A DNA stretch of 64,000 nt from Antonospora locustae (Eukaryota > Microsporidia): assembly GCA_007674295.1 (NCBI GenBank), contig CM017463.1, positions 24,800 through 88,799 of the forward strand, in the 5' to 3' direction. A model generated the notes under the pieces. It ran no database searches, had not been told where the DNA came from, and was given only the letters and a program-made list of their open reading frames with translations. Of this stretch, positions 1 through 13,890 are shown in pieces (within the stretch, counting starts at the first letter, position 1; each line of letters starts with the position of its first letter). The position numbers and the translations under genes are program-made.

Positions 1-3000
1 AATATTAATTGATAACATTATGTTTTTTAAACATATATCTATCTATTATTTACTATTAATTTTGTAAAAGTTGTTACGTTTATAACAAAATAAAGTAAGG
101 TCTTTTTACGTTAATATATAAAATAATAGAAAACAATTTTTTGTGAAAAAAATTTAAATTAAGAAATACTAACATTATACTAAGCAGTTATACTTATTTT
201 TTATAAAGTAATATTTAGATATCTTTGTATCATAACTATTATAAAATTTTATAGTTTACAAAAGTCAAACTATGATAAATAATTTTTTATAAAAATATGT
301 TTATCGCATAATATAAATATGGTGAATTATCACAAAATCATAAAAATTATCAATCGACAATTGTGATCATTAAATCTATATGTTTTATTGCATTTAAATC
401 TATATTCTAAAAATGTTAATTAAATACTGCATAATATAATACGTATTTAACTATAAGTGTATTTGTGTGACAAAAGTTTCATAATAATGTACTAAGGATA
501 TCATCATAAATTAATTATATATTAAATGAATATTAAAATATGGGCTTTTAATTAAAAACTATATTTTAAATGCTAAGTAAATTTAATAAATTGTTTATAA
601 TATAATTTAGTTATACATTTGAAATAGAAATAAAATGAACACGAATAAAACAAATTAAACAGCTTTCTGAATATGAGAACGTTGTTATTATTCAAATTAA
701 AACATTATACTTAAAACTTTTACATATTATATTCATATAAAATTTTTAAGAACATTATAAACTATAAACATTTTATTATATATGTAAATTTAAGAATAAA
801 CCTATAATTTATATATATACATGATTTTAAAACTAAGTATTAAACATAATTTTATTCAATTGGTATACTATATTTGCTAATTAAAATTATCTATTACTTT
901 TTAAATGCAAATGTATTGGAGTTTATTGGATGTAGTGTTGAAAGTGTCTCTAGAAGGCTATTTCATAAGAGCCATTTAGTTGTATGAAAAATCACTTTCT
1001 AATTCTAACTAAATAAATTTTATTTTTTAGTACAATTATTGATTTTTTAATCTGTTTTTATTTTGCAGATCTATATATTTATTGCGTAATAATGAAAGAA
1101 TATATATTTCTAATTATATAATAAACACTACAACATATAATAGATTAAGTTGTTTCTAAATATATAATATTTCCTTACTATTTATTATATTTAACTAATC
1201 AATAATATAAAATATTTTATGTTAAAAACGTTTTAATGTATGATGTAATTATCATTATTAACTCATATTAAAGCAAAATACACATGATAAATATATGTAC
1301 AAACACTGAGAGTGCTATGTTTTTGTACAAAGTTTTTTAAATGTGTACAATATTTTGCTGCAGAAATAGACAATTATCTACGAATAAAAGTGTGAATACA
1401 CACTGGTCTGTAACATACAGTGTTTATCTATTAACACATTTCCTTCTAATAAAGAGGAATATTATTTACAAAATATTATCATTGATACACTAAAATTCAG
1501 TTTTTAATAAGTAAACACCAGTCTTAGAAGCTAAATAAAAAATTTGATAGTTTTTATTTAAAAAAATTATCGTAATTATTCTTATAGGCATACAAAAAAG
1601 ATGCGCTATGATTTTTATTTATCAATTATTTTGTAAACTAGTATTAACTATTTGTTTAGTATCGCTTACATATATCAAAACATTTTTATAAATATGCTAT
1701 ACTCGAAAGTAGATTAAATAGATTCAATAAATATAATGTAAATTTAAAAATCTTTAGATACGACTTTGTGTTTGAAGATTAAATAATGAATAGTTGTTTA
1801 TGTAAAAATAAAAGATATATCAATGTTTTAATAATATAAGATAGACTTTATATACATACTAAGCATTAATTTGATAAATATTTTTTCATAATACAAAAAT
1901 ATAAAGATTTTTCAGCCATTAAACAAAATTATTGTTACTATTTAAACAAAATATGTTTATATTAATTAGCCTAGGTCAAATATCTTGTATAAACATTAAT
2001 ATGTAATAAGTACATTGAAATACTTGATATTTTGTTAATAAAATGTTATCCTTAAAAATTATAAAAATATTAAATATGTTCCATAAAAGATAAAAATCTA
2101 ATATATAATAAGTGTTTATTATTTATTTTTTCCTCAATTACAAATGACATTTGAATTGAAAAACATAAATTATAACATTAAAACCATAATGATAATATTT
2201 ATGTATAATAAATAATTAATTTTACTAAAAACATTTTTTATAAATTCAAAAATGTTATGTTAAAAAGTATATTGCATATTATTCAAAAACTTATCAATCA
2301 ATATTCTTCTTTATTTATAATAAATATAAAAAATAGAATATTCTTTCATTTTAATTAAAATAGTAAAAGTGAAAAATAAACATTAATAATTGTAGTGACT
2401 TTATTTTAGAATAAAAATATTAATTATATTTAATAACAGCATATTATAATATTATTTTAAATAAAAACTTTATAAAAAAAAGCTATTATATATTATATTT
2501 TTATGGTAGTATATACAGACAATGAACAATTTAATTTAACAAGAAATAACACTATGTTTTTACAACGGTCAAGAGACAAAATTGAATAATACATAGAGAT
2601 AATTATTATTACATAAGAAATAAAATATTTTGTAAAACGAATAGATTGATATGTTTAATAAGTTAGGAACAAGCAGTATGAAATGAAAAATTTCTCTAAA
2701 TACATTCTGTATATTTTTGAGTAAATAAATTATATAACTTAAATCCACTTTAAACAAAAAATTTTTATAGAAATGGTTATTTTAACATATTATAAAATTA
2801 AATATATAATAAAATCACAAAATTAAAATTATGTGCTATAAAATAATGTTTAAGACAATAACTTTTAATTTTACATATAAATTAAAAACAGATCAATAAT
2901 AATTATAATGATATATTTATATACAAATTTAGTTAAATTTACCCTTAGGAGGAACGGAATGCAGTTGATTGAATCAATGTATTGGTGACAATAGCCATCC

Positions 3001-5939
3001 TCTTCTATGTGAATACTCTCTAATGAGAAATATTCGCCAAAAAATAGCAACTGTATAATAATCTTTGTTAACAGAATCTAACAGAAACAAAGTGTGCAAT
3101 AATTATGAGATGTTTTAGGGAAACATCCTAATATAGGAACGCTAATAAAGTTACTATTGCCTAAAAAACGAATTAAATTTATAAATTAACTTTAATTTAT
3201 CAAAGATTTATCTATTAATTAAATAAATTATGGTAAACGTTATCAAGAATTAATAATTATTTATTGTTTAAATATAATAATTTAATTTAAAAGAAATTGG
3301 TTTTTTTAATGTATTACTGTAAAAATAACAAAATGCACTTACAAGTTTATTAAGGTAAATATTTTTTTGTATTTGTATTATTATAATTAACATACCTCAA
3401 ACTTATTTTATAAAGATTTTACCGAAATAAATATGTTTATATCATTTCATATATCAAATAATTTTTTATATTGAAATATGCATAAGATGCATTATAAAAA
3501 TACTGCAAATAAGCTTTGGCCAACTAAGATTAAATAATTAATAAAAAACAATTTATTGTATTTAAATATTCCTGTTATTAATTTTGTTTAACAAGCATTT
3601 CACTCCTTTAATTATAAGTTTTGCTGTTAAGTATTTAGAAATGATATATCTTTAATTTAAAAGTATTATTTCCTAGTTAATTTAATTATATCTATATATA
3701 ACTGTAGTTTAAATGTTAAGAGATTGCGAGTACGTGTAGTATAATAGAAAAGTTGTTAATAATATCTACCTACTCTGATACAGCAGGTTTGATTCGTGAA
3801 CTGCACACAAGATCGAAATTGTATTATAACTATTGCATTTATATTAAGTCTTAAATGCAAACCATAATGGACTTGATGTTTAGCCAGAATAAGCCTAATA
3901 TTGTGATCCATGATAAAAACAAGAATGAAATATTAGCGTGAAAATGACATAACCTCTTTGAATAAGTTGGAAGATGTTGAAATTCTGAATGTTTGCAAAT
4001 ACTGGTCTTATATGCTGCAAAGTTGAAAAGAATCCATATGTACAGACATGTTTGATACCCTATATAATGACTTGGGATGATTTCGTGGCTTTGTACCGTA
4101 AGAAGTACTATAAGATTTCTAGGAAATGGTAGGACCACATACAAGTTTTGATAAGCATTTCTATAAACTAGTAGATTCTGATGCTGGAAATGGTCTCTAA
4201 AAGGCTTTTTCACATCAGAATAACTATTTTAAATATGTGGTAAATGCACTTTCTAAATAAATAATTATAATCCTAATTTATACAGTTATTCATTAAATTT
4301 TAATATTTTCTATAAATAAATTATATATACTAATTTTTCTATTTTTTACACACAAAACATATAACTATACCATAAGATATATTAAAAAAATACATTAGTA
4401 TACATTTATTCACATATTTGTGCTTAATGGACTCTAAGTAATGTTACAGTATGTATAATATTCATACTTCAAGATAATAATTGTAAAATCGCGATACTGG
4501 AAGTAAGAATAATTTCTTTAGAAATGATATAAAGTAAAAATGTAAAAGAAATTAAGAATCAAATTATAGAATATTTATAATACAATTTCATCATTTAATT
4601 TTTTCTGTAATTAAATAATATAAATGGTTCCTAGTATAATTGAAATTATGAGAAATGCACATCTTATCTTTTTGCGAAAATGTTTTCATCAAAAAAAATT
4701 CACAAATAAGGAACTATGTGTAAAAACATTTTGTCTAGTTCTAGTCTACTACGTTCTTTGCACATTGGTTATCGGATAAATTTAATTTATTATATTTATG
4801 TGAATCAATATATTTATCTTAGTACTATGAATACAGAAAAGTAGATTACTTCCCGCATGTGATTGATTTATTGAAGCAATCTCCTCACTCTTAATAGTAC
4901 CCTTACTCTTTTTATACACAAATTTAGATTTATTTGAGTTAGATGCTATTGTAATCATCCTCTGTTGAATATATGTGAATATTCTGCATATAAAATCGAC
5001 TTACAACCAGATGTTTATATAGAATGTAATTAAGAAAGAGTTTCCAAGTTTGATTGATTACAGAATACCATCTGCAGAAGTAATGACTAATAATGATGAA
5101 TTGTAATCTAAAGAGTAATATTATTATTTAGTTCTTAAAATAAATCTATGTATATATTTTTTAAGAAATTGTTTGTTTAATTTTGTTTTATGTAAAACTT
5201 AGTTTTTATTTATCTGTATATTTTTAAAATAATTATAGTAATGTAAATTCAAAACTTTTTAATAATTTAGCAATTAAAGATGAAAAAAGTCTGTGCACTA
5301 TACAATATTAAATAGATTTACCAGAAAGATAAAACATAAAAAGATCTCATCAAATAAAACGTTTTGGTGATTTAACATATTTTACGCATATATTACTATT
5401 TTAAATAAGATACTTTACCTTTTTATTTCAAATTTAAATACTTTTATTATTCATGTAATTATAAATTACCTATAATTTAATTTTTAATAATCAGTATTTT
5501 ATTTAGTCCCTTTATATCTAAAATTTACATATAATCTTCAATTTTTTATATTTAAAGTGTTGTGATATTTCATAACAAACCAAATAAGAGTTTCCAGTAT
5601 TTTACTACTTTTTAAATTTTAATGAAATCTAAACAACTTTTTTAATAATAGTATGTTGCTCTTAATGATTAAATTTCATATAAATATATAAAACAGTGTG
5701 TGTTCATTCCTTAATACAAAAGTATTAAACCAAAGCGGATTATGTGTAAGGAACTACAATTATATTATTCGTATTATCATTACTAGTAATGTTGTTTTGG
5801 TTTAATTAGATCTATAATATACCATATAGAATTGTACATTTATTAGTTAAACTTTATATTATTCTTAAGTAAATTATATCAACTTTGTTTATTAAATAAA
5901 GTATTCTGACTATAATTTACAAAATATTATATAAATCAA

Positions 5940-6990
5940 GGAATATTGGCTATGTAGCAAGAGTTGATAAGAGGCTGTCGAGTAGAATACACAATGGTCT
6001 TAGTGGCCTCTAAGGAAAGTCTTGTGGCATACCCTAGCACCGTCAACACGTAGTATGCTAAGTGGAGAATGCATGCAAACCACATAAAGTATAAAGTCCT
6101 GTGGGTTATGTGTGTAAAAAGTAATTAGAATACCTTTGCAGGAATCCCAGTTGTGTTGTAGTACACGTACCTGTGCATGGTAGTCGACGAGAATTTGTGC
6201 TTATTTATAATAATGAGAAGGTGCATATATGCTGCAGATGCAAGTGGTGCTAATGATTGCGAAAATGTTTTGCAAAAAGAGATAAACTATTAGAAATCAA
6301 CATTTTAGTAAAGCTTTTGAACACAATGATCTATAAGGACTAAAAACGGTATTGAACTGCGCGAACAATTATTGCAGAAAGACATAAATGCAGTATGCAT
6401 TTAAGCCTTGGCTCCTCCATGCCACGAAAGAGAAGGGCAGATGAGCTACGTCGGTTTGGCAATGGGTGCGACGCCTCATAAGCAATCCAGTGGCCCAAGA
6501 GACAGTCTGTAACAAGATTCTAGTTGTGAGTATGCAGGTGTGCAAAGTATGTTTCTAGGGCATTGCTTGCAGCACATTACAGTGAGCTTGAACCGAGTGA
6601 CACAGAATGGTGGGAATTCAACGGAGACGTTTCCGCTTGCACGCATTTTCCAGTCATATATGCTGGTACATCGAGGTGGAGAATGCAGAGCTCTTCTGCT
6701 GCTTGCAGACAGGCATAGAGGGATAGAGCGCAACAATGGTTTCTTCGGAAACACAAACAATAAACCGCACAAGGACAGGGTGAGACACTGCATAAAGATC
6801 GCCGCTGCAGGCGACAACAATTACAACGTACAGTATCTTCAAGTTGTCATTCGCAGACAGACAAGAATGTTACGAGGGACAACAAACTAAATACCACCGC
6901 TAATGCGAGTACGAAGAACACGTGAAACGATTTGTACAAATTCTATAAAGTATGTTTTTGTAAATAAAATTGTTATCTGAAAAATAAAAT
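5940..6990. repeat. Island in the AT-rich block, possible decayed element
   Basis: About 1 kb of near-balanced composition is embedded in AT-rich DNA. It holds overlapping open frames on both strands: 6540-6890 on plus (116 codons) and 6476-6820 on minus. The plus frame ends in the residues VVIRRQTRMLRGTTN and a stop. The same ending, VVIRKQRRRLRETTN plus stop, is encoded at the second copy of this repeat near 43113. The conserved reading frame suggests the island holds the 3' end of a once-coding multicopy gene or mobile element. No transposase or reverse transcriptase motif was seen. Confidence 0.4.
6843..6985 (+). repeat. Dispersed repeat, copy 1
   Basis: About 140 bases closely match 43113-43254 in the same orientation, with scattered substitutions and long identical runs such as CAACAAACTAAATACCACCG. 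It covers the 3' end of a possible open frame and the following AT-rich tail, which contains AATAAAAT-like sequence. Confidence 0.75.
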
Positions 6991-9900
6991 GCTTGTTTTT
7001 AATGTTTTATTAAGAAAAATTTGGATAAAATAAGGATGTTCTGACTAAATAAAATGAAACAAAGAATATATAAAAGTCTTTCAGTTTCAGAGTAATAGCT
7101 TTATTTAAATTTATAGACTATTAAACTCTTCTAAAGCATTTCCTGGTTGCAGCTCACTGCATGATTCTTGCACTTTGATTCACTTAAAAATATAAGTTAT
7201 ATTAACTATTTTGTTAACGCCTATTAAATTAAAATATATCAGATAAATAGGCGAATATCATAACTTATTAAACGAAATAATTTGTTTTTTAAATTAGTAT
7301 AAATTTCGCCATATTTTTAAATATAATTCATAATAGGCATTTTGTAAATTAAATATTAGCATTAAAAATTAATCTTTGGTAAATTTTTAAAAATATAATT
7401 ATTGATCTAATCTACATTATACTTAATTAAAAACAATCTCTTATTAATCAATATTCAATTTTAGTATAACTCAGTAAGTCTTTAACTATAAGTCTGATAA
7501 TATATTATAAAAAAGTAAACACAAAATAGATTATAACAATGTTATATTTTCTTATTACTAATAATAACATAAATTAAAAATAAAAATTAAATTATAATAA
7601 TTAAACATATTTTCATATTTATGTTATCTCGTAATTTATAAAACCTAGAAAGAAAAAAAAAGACATAGCAAATTAAAGTTAAAAAATACTATATATATTA
7701 CAGAGAAATCCTTATATTTTCTAGAAATATTTTATAAAGAAATGTTACCATAAAACTCAATCAAAAAATTAAGCTAAGCTAAAAATGGAAAAACAATCTA
7801 GAATTAAAAAATAACATAAACAAAAGGTAATTATTCTTAAAAACATAGTAAATTATTATAATACGAATTAAATGATGTTTTGTTAGATTAGGTTATTAAT
7901 AAAAAATATTATGTAAACTAGCTAAATATTAAAATAATGGCTAATGTTAAATTATATTATAAGAATATGTTTGTTTTATCTATAATAAAACTAAAAAAGT
8001 TGTTATATGGTGACATTATTTGTAATTGTTCTACATAATAAAATTTTTTATAATTAATAAAATAATTATTTTATATTGTGTTAAAGTAAAGACATATATA
8101 CACTTATATTTTTACTTTACAAATATAACTAAAAAAACTTGAATTGTTTTGTTTTTATTTAATAATTGTTGAAAAGCTAACTAGTGTACCTTGCTAATTA
8201 CAAAATAAGTTTATATTTCTTAAATTTATGTATAAAATTGATTAGTTTTATGTTAGAAATATAAATGATACATTTACAATATATGTTAAATAAAATACTA
8301 CTTTAATATAAACAGAAGTTAACTATTTAATGATTTTTATATTAACTATTATGTATATTTATTAGCACAAATATAAATTCTAATAATAAATATTTATCAT
8401 TAAAATACAGTTTTTATGTTTATGCATATTCTTCCATTTATAACAAATACGCAAAATGTAACTGCATAACGTATGCCCACAAAAATATTACAATAAACTT
8501 ATCAAATTTGGTATTTATTGTAGATAAACGTAAAATATTGAATACTTTAAAAATAAAGATAACAGTGTAATACTTCTTAAATAAGCAAAATTATACATAT
8601 GTTATTGCATTATATTTAAATCATAATGTCAGAAAGAATAAATAAATATAATTATAATCTTTTTCATAAGATTAGTTCGAAACAAAGCGAATATCACACA
8701 ACAGACAACAATCTTTCAAAACTTTTTGTTCTGAATTCTCTAGTTTGAAAGTTTGTTGTTTCTAAAAAAATAATTATAATAAGAAATTAAATACATAAAA
8801 AATTAGATGATTGTGCAACATTCATAAGATTTTCATTTAAAAAAACATTATCTATAGGTTTCACTGCAGAATATGCATTATTTACTTAAATTATTGAGGA
8901 TAATTTGACAACCACTTCAAAGAGTGTTGTTACCGTTGATAATATATACATTGGTAAATGTTACAATCAATGTTATAGCTGGTTAGGTGCATTTATCTCC
9001 CTCATAAGTAGATAAATAAATATGTTGATGACAATGCTATTATTATTAATAATAATTTAAGTCAATGAAAGTATATAATAGTTAAATATCAAAAATATTA
9101 CATTTGAGTTATATGCAAATTAAAATCGTAAATAATTTTTATTAAATAAATATAAATCTTTTAATATAAGAGCCTTTATTCGCATTTACATTTTAGGATA
9201 GGCTCCTAAAACAATTCACGATTACAGTTCACTATATATAATGTGCTAATTACATTTTGGTTTGTAATTTTGTCATAAAACTATTTTCTAAAAAGTATAA
9301 AATAAACTACAAATATATAACAGTGCTGTTAGCAGGTTTGTTAATCCTAGAAGTTATTTATAAACAAAATTCATAAAATTATTTTCACAAAAAATATTGT
9401 ATATAATAAAAATTATTAGAAAATGTTTTTATAGAGAATATGGATTAATTAAATACTTAGAGAGTATTAAATACTCCTTGAAAACACATCACATATGGCA
9501 TAAAATTATAATTTTGAATGAATTTGTAGCATATTTAAGTTTAAAATTCAATTCAAACTGTTGTAATATTAAAAGTACAAATACAAGAATTATTAAAGAT
9601 CATATTTTCGTATTAATACGAGAAACATTTGTATAAAATGTTTGTTATATTGATCTATTCTATTTTATTGATAAAAGATCTTTATCTTTTATAAATAATT
9701 TGCTTTATAAATTAAGTTTTATTAATCAACACAAATAATAATAATTAAGTTTTATTATACATAAAAGCTCTTGTTGAAAATAATTATCAATAATTTGTTT
9801 GCTATAATTTATACTTAATTTAGTATTTTTCATCATAAATTTATAATACTTTCAATTATTTAAAAACTAAGATTATATGTGATGGGGTTAATAGCTTAAT

Positions 9901-11628
9901 AAACAATGTTTAGTAACAACTTTATTATTTTGTTTTAATTTTTACGTGTTATTATATAAACCAGATTGAAATAATTTTTATTCAATAGTACATAACACCA
10001 CTATTATATTTTACGATATAATCTTAATTCAAAATAGTAAGTAATGTTTTTAATAAAAACTGTTCTACTTTTTAGTTTGTAATTAATTTTATTTTTTAAA
10101 AATTAACATATTAAATAAGTAACGATTATTTCCATAGATGTAAGTAATATGTTTTACAGTTTAATTTTTATTTTTCACATAACTAATGAGTTTTCCATTT
10201 AGTTTATATAAAACTTCCAGTTAAGTCTAATTATTGTCATTGTTCCATGTATAAAATAGTTTTTTTGTACTCAGTACACAGAAGATATAATATATATCAT
10301 GCTTTCTTTGTTATATAATATATATTACCTCAAGCCCTATATACTATATTTTTTTTATTGAAATCAAAGTTATAAAAAAATAAATGCATACTTAAAAGTT
10401 AAATAAATCAAAGTTACATGGTTATGTGAAAAAATAATTTATAAAATATAAACTTAATTTTTATTAAAATGTTATCACATCTTCATATGTTTATAAAAAC
10501 TGAAATCTTTTCGTAATTTTTTTATAAAATTTACTCAAAATAAATAAGATAAGATATATCAATAATGTCTTTATAACAACTTTTTATTGTTTAATCTAAA
10601 AACATATCGAAATTAATTTAAATTATAAATAGAATAATAAATTATGAAGAATATATTTAATTAGACAAAATAATATAATTTTTATTTATAAATAGTTTTC
10701 ATTGTATTACTAAAATCGGTAAAAAGTCTTATTATTTGGAAATAAGTAAGTTTTTCAATTTAAAAAATAAAGTAGCTTATAAATTTTATATAAAATTTCT
10801 TTTTTATAGGAAGATGTAATAAAATCTTAGTATACAAAAATACAAAAAATTCACAAACTGTTGTGCACATACAAGATAGGCCATTACCTCAGTAATCTTT
10901 TAAAATATTCCCAACTACTTAATTTCAATAAATGTGTTAGGTGAAAAAATAAACGAAACGAAATGAACTGTGAAGCATAATTTTATAATAATAAACTTTA
11001 TATTTCAATAAACTAGTTATAATAATATGCTGTTATTAATAAATCAAACTTAGTAGAGTATTTTTCTAACGATATAAAGTTTTAATTTTATCTGATGTGA
11101 AATTTAGTCTATACTTTAATATCAAAATATTTTATGTCACTGTTTGTCTTGACAGTTGAAATTTATAAAGTGACTGTTTTTATTACTATTAACAATTCAT
11201 AAAAAGAAAAAGAAAATTGATGTAAATATTAAAATGTCAATCCCGAATTGACATGCAAAATGCATGATTAACTCACAGACTGGAACTATTTAAATTAAAA
11301 CTTAATTATTCATAGACTAATTATTGCGGAGAGAAGCTGAACAAGATGGTGTAGAGGTTTTTTGAATGCGAATTTAGAAATAGCTTTTCGTGGGGTTGGT
11401 TTTTCTGAATAAATCTCATAACACAATATTTCTTTTTAATGAAAAAATAATGATATTTTAAAAAATTCCTTCCTAGTTAGGGTTTATTTTTTAATGTTTT
11501 CATCCATCCACTTTGACCTGTGTATTTGATTCAAAGACATTTTAAATTTTATAACGTAAATTAATAAATTTTTATGTCAACTTAATAAATCACAATTGTA
11601 TGTAATAAAATTTTTCGTATAAAAGCTA

Positions 11629-11722
11629 AACAAATAGTAACAATATGTATAATCTAATAAATAATGAAATAAAATAAAGTGACTTGATAATTTATATATT
11701 ATACATATTGTTACTATTTGTT
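11629..11722. repeat. Perfect 25-bp inverted repeat
   Basis: The left arm at 11629-11653 is exactly the reverse complement of the right arm at 11698-11722. The 44-base loop between them shows no further pairing. The arms include the core AGTAACAATATGTATAAT. AT-rich DNA makes short palindromes common, but a perfect 25-base arm is much longer than its surroundings show elsewhere. It could be the termini of a tiny mobile element, a cruciform site or a chromosome-structure element. Confidence 0.75.
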
Positions 11723-13890
11723 CTGTATGTGAATAATAAAATGAAATGTGTAAATAGTTTGTTTTTATTTAAAACAGATTAACTTTCATGTTATTTTTTA
11801 TGACATGGTTATAGATATTATTCATGAATACAATAAGATTATACTTAACACAATAATGATTTCCTAAAGATTTCCTTGGTAAAGAGTGTTATAAAATATG
11901 TCATGATCAACACATATATGATATATATGTTGTATACAAGGGAATGAGTACAGAAGAAATATTTACTCAAATATGCCACTATAAAAATGATACTAGCAAC
12001 AAAAAGATATATAAAAAAAGTAATAAATAAGTACAATATATATGCAAATTTTAAAACCCTAACCCTATTTTGTTATATAATTAAAAAAGAACAGTAATGT
12101 TAATAATAAAATGTATTTTCATAAAAGTATATCTGTATGTAGTTCTTTTTAGGTAAAAACTTTATTCTCATTTCCACTTGTAAAACTTTCATAAAGCGTC
12201 TCATAGTTGTGTTCCACCATGTGCTTGTTGAACTCATTCTTAATTTGATTTCCGTAATTAAAATATTACTAAAGAATTATTTATATTTTATCAGTTTTTA
12301 TTCCTTAATAGAAAAAATAAAAATATTCATGATTTTCTTCATGCGTTGTATTTTTAACCTACGTATGTCTCTAATACCAGGATGAATATAAAAAGAACAG
12401 TACTAACCCCTATTTATGTTCATTATATGAAAATTATATATAAGATTATTTTTAAAGAAACGTTTACTATTTTATTTATGAAAGAAACAAAAATGTTTTA
12501 GAAAATAGTTTGTGAATTCTAAAACAGCATAAGACTTTCTTCTATTTCTTAAAGTGATAAAAGATTTTATTTTTAGAAGTAAAAATAAAATAAATGCAGT
12601 TATACATTATTATAAACAACATCGAGCGTTGAATTGTATTCGCTGATAAAAGCTTTTACACTTACTAAAGTAAAATACCCTTATCATTGTTTAATATGTA
12701 TATAATAAAACTCATACCATATGAGATTTTACTACGATCGCCATTTTCTTGTCTAAAAATTTTCTTTTATTTCAAAAATAAGGAGAGGGATGCTACTTTT
12801 TATCTTTAAATTATTATTTATTTTTTTACCCATTTATGAAATGGGAACTAACCCCCATAAGCAGGTTTTATTATGAACCATTATTATTACAGTATGAATG
12901 AATTATTTTTATTCCTCTCAATTCTATATGTTGTTTTAAAGCGACGAGGAATAAAAATATTCATTTTAAAATAAAAGATACTTTATGATTTTATGCATCA
13001 AACTTTATTTTAACTGATGATGTTTGTTAAGAAGGAAACATTCATAACCCTCACAACTCTCAGACAGTATTATCAATGATTTAATTGATTATTCAATTGC
13101 TTTCATATTTTGTCACATGATTATTTAATCTTTTACGTACGGATACTCTCAAAGTGACATGATAAAATAATAAAATAAGTTACAGGACAAGATTATTATG
13201 AACTGAATATTTAAAATACGGGCTCACTATGAATATCAGGGTTATAAAATGGAGAAGGTCATAATCAAAAGTAGCTTGTGTGAGACGTTAGTGGTGCTAC
13301 TTGTTTAAGTTTTGAGGGTTTGCTAAATAAATTCTTATATATAAAGCATACCACCCTATTTAATGGACTAATATAACATTCCATAGAAGAGAAACACGTT
13401 TACGTATTAAAGATATCATATTTCAAGGAGATGGCAGTGGGCTATCTCTTAGTAAGACTTCTTCTGATCATCCATCCTCTTCACCCTAATTCTGATCATC
13501 GGTATTTTCTTCTTATTCATCAAACAATGAAAAATACGTTAATGAAGTTCAGCTTTCTTACAGTGCGTTCATCTAACAAGTGCAATGTAGCTGCAGCAGT
13601 CTGCGTTTTATTCATCATTTGGCAATATTCATGGAACATTCAATCCATCTCACATCTTCACTGTCCAATAAGGAATCTTGGAGTAACACCATTTGGTTTC
13701 TTCTCCTAACGAATTTGATGTATCATCTCAGAAAATAGTGTCTCCATCAAATAAAAAGTTTCTCTACTGTGGAATCCACAGATTGTCTTTTTTAGCACGC
13801 ATTTTCTTTCAAAGTATTTTGATAAACGGTGAAACCCATTTTCAGTCTACAAAATTAATTCAATATATCGATGTCGCACAAACTCTTCAG

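Larger units (their letters stand above)
1..13890. other. AT-rich gene-poor block
   Basis: This stretch is visibly dominated by A and T. Only short chance open frames occur, such as hydrophobic 60-80 codon frames at 2569-2757, 9397-9636 and 11845-12036, and none resembles a known protein. Less AT-rich islands sit near 2940-3150, 3720-4240, 4840-5100, 5940-6990, 8860-9020, 11280-11410 and 13140-13890. They read like decayed sequence, with many stops in all frames. No rRNA, tRNA or organelle gene was recognised. The boundary with the gene-dense part coincides with the stop codon at 13891. It could be a regional centromere, a decayed repeat compartment or a subtelomeric block. None of these can be decided from sequence alone. 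Confidence 0.8.

Noticed and set aside
12050..12070. CCCTAACCCTA, telomere-like
   Set aside because: Only two partial repeats inside an AT-rich block; too short to call an interstitial telomere.
1..13890. AT-rich block as mitochondrial DNA
   Set aside because: No rRNA, cytochrome or tRNA genes seen, and microsporidia have mitosomes without DNA.
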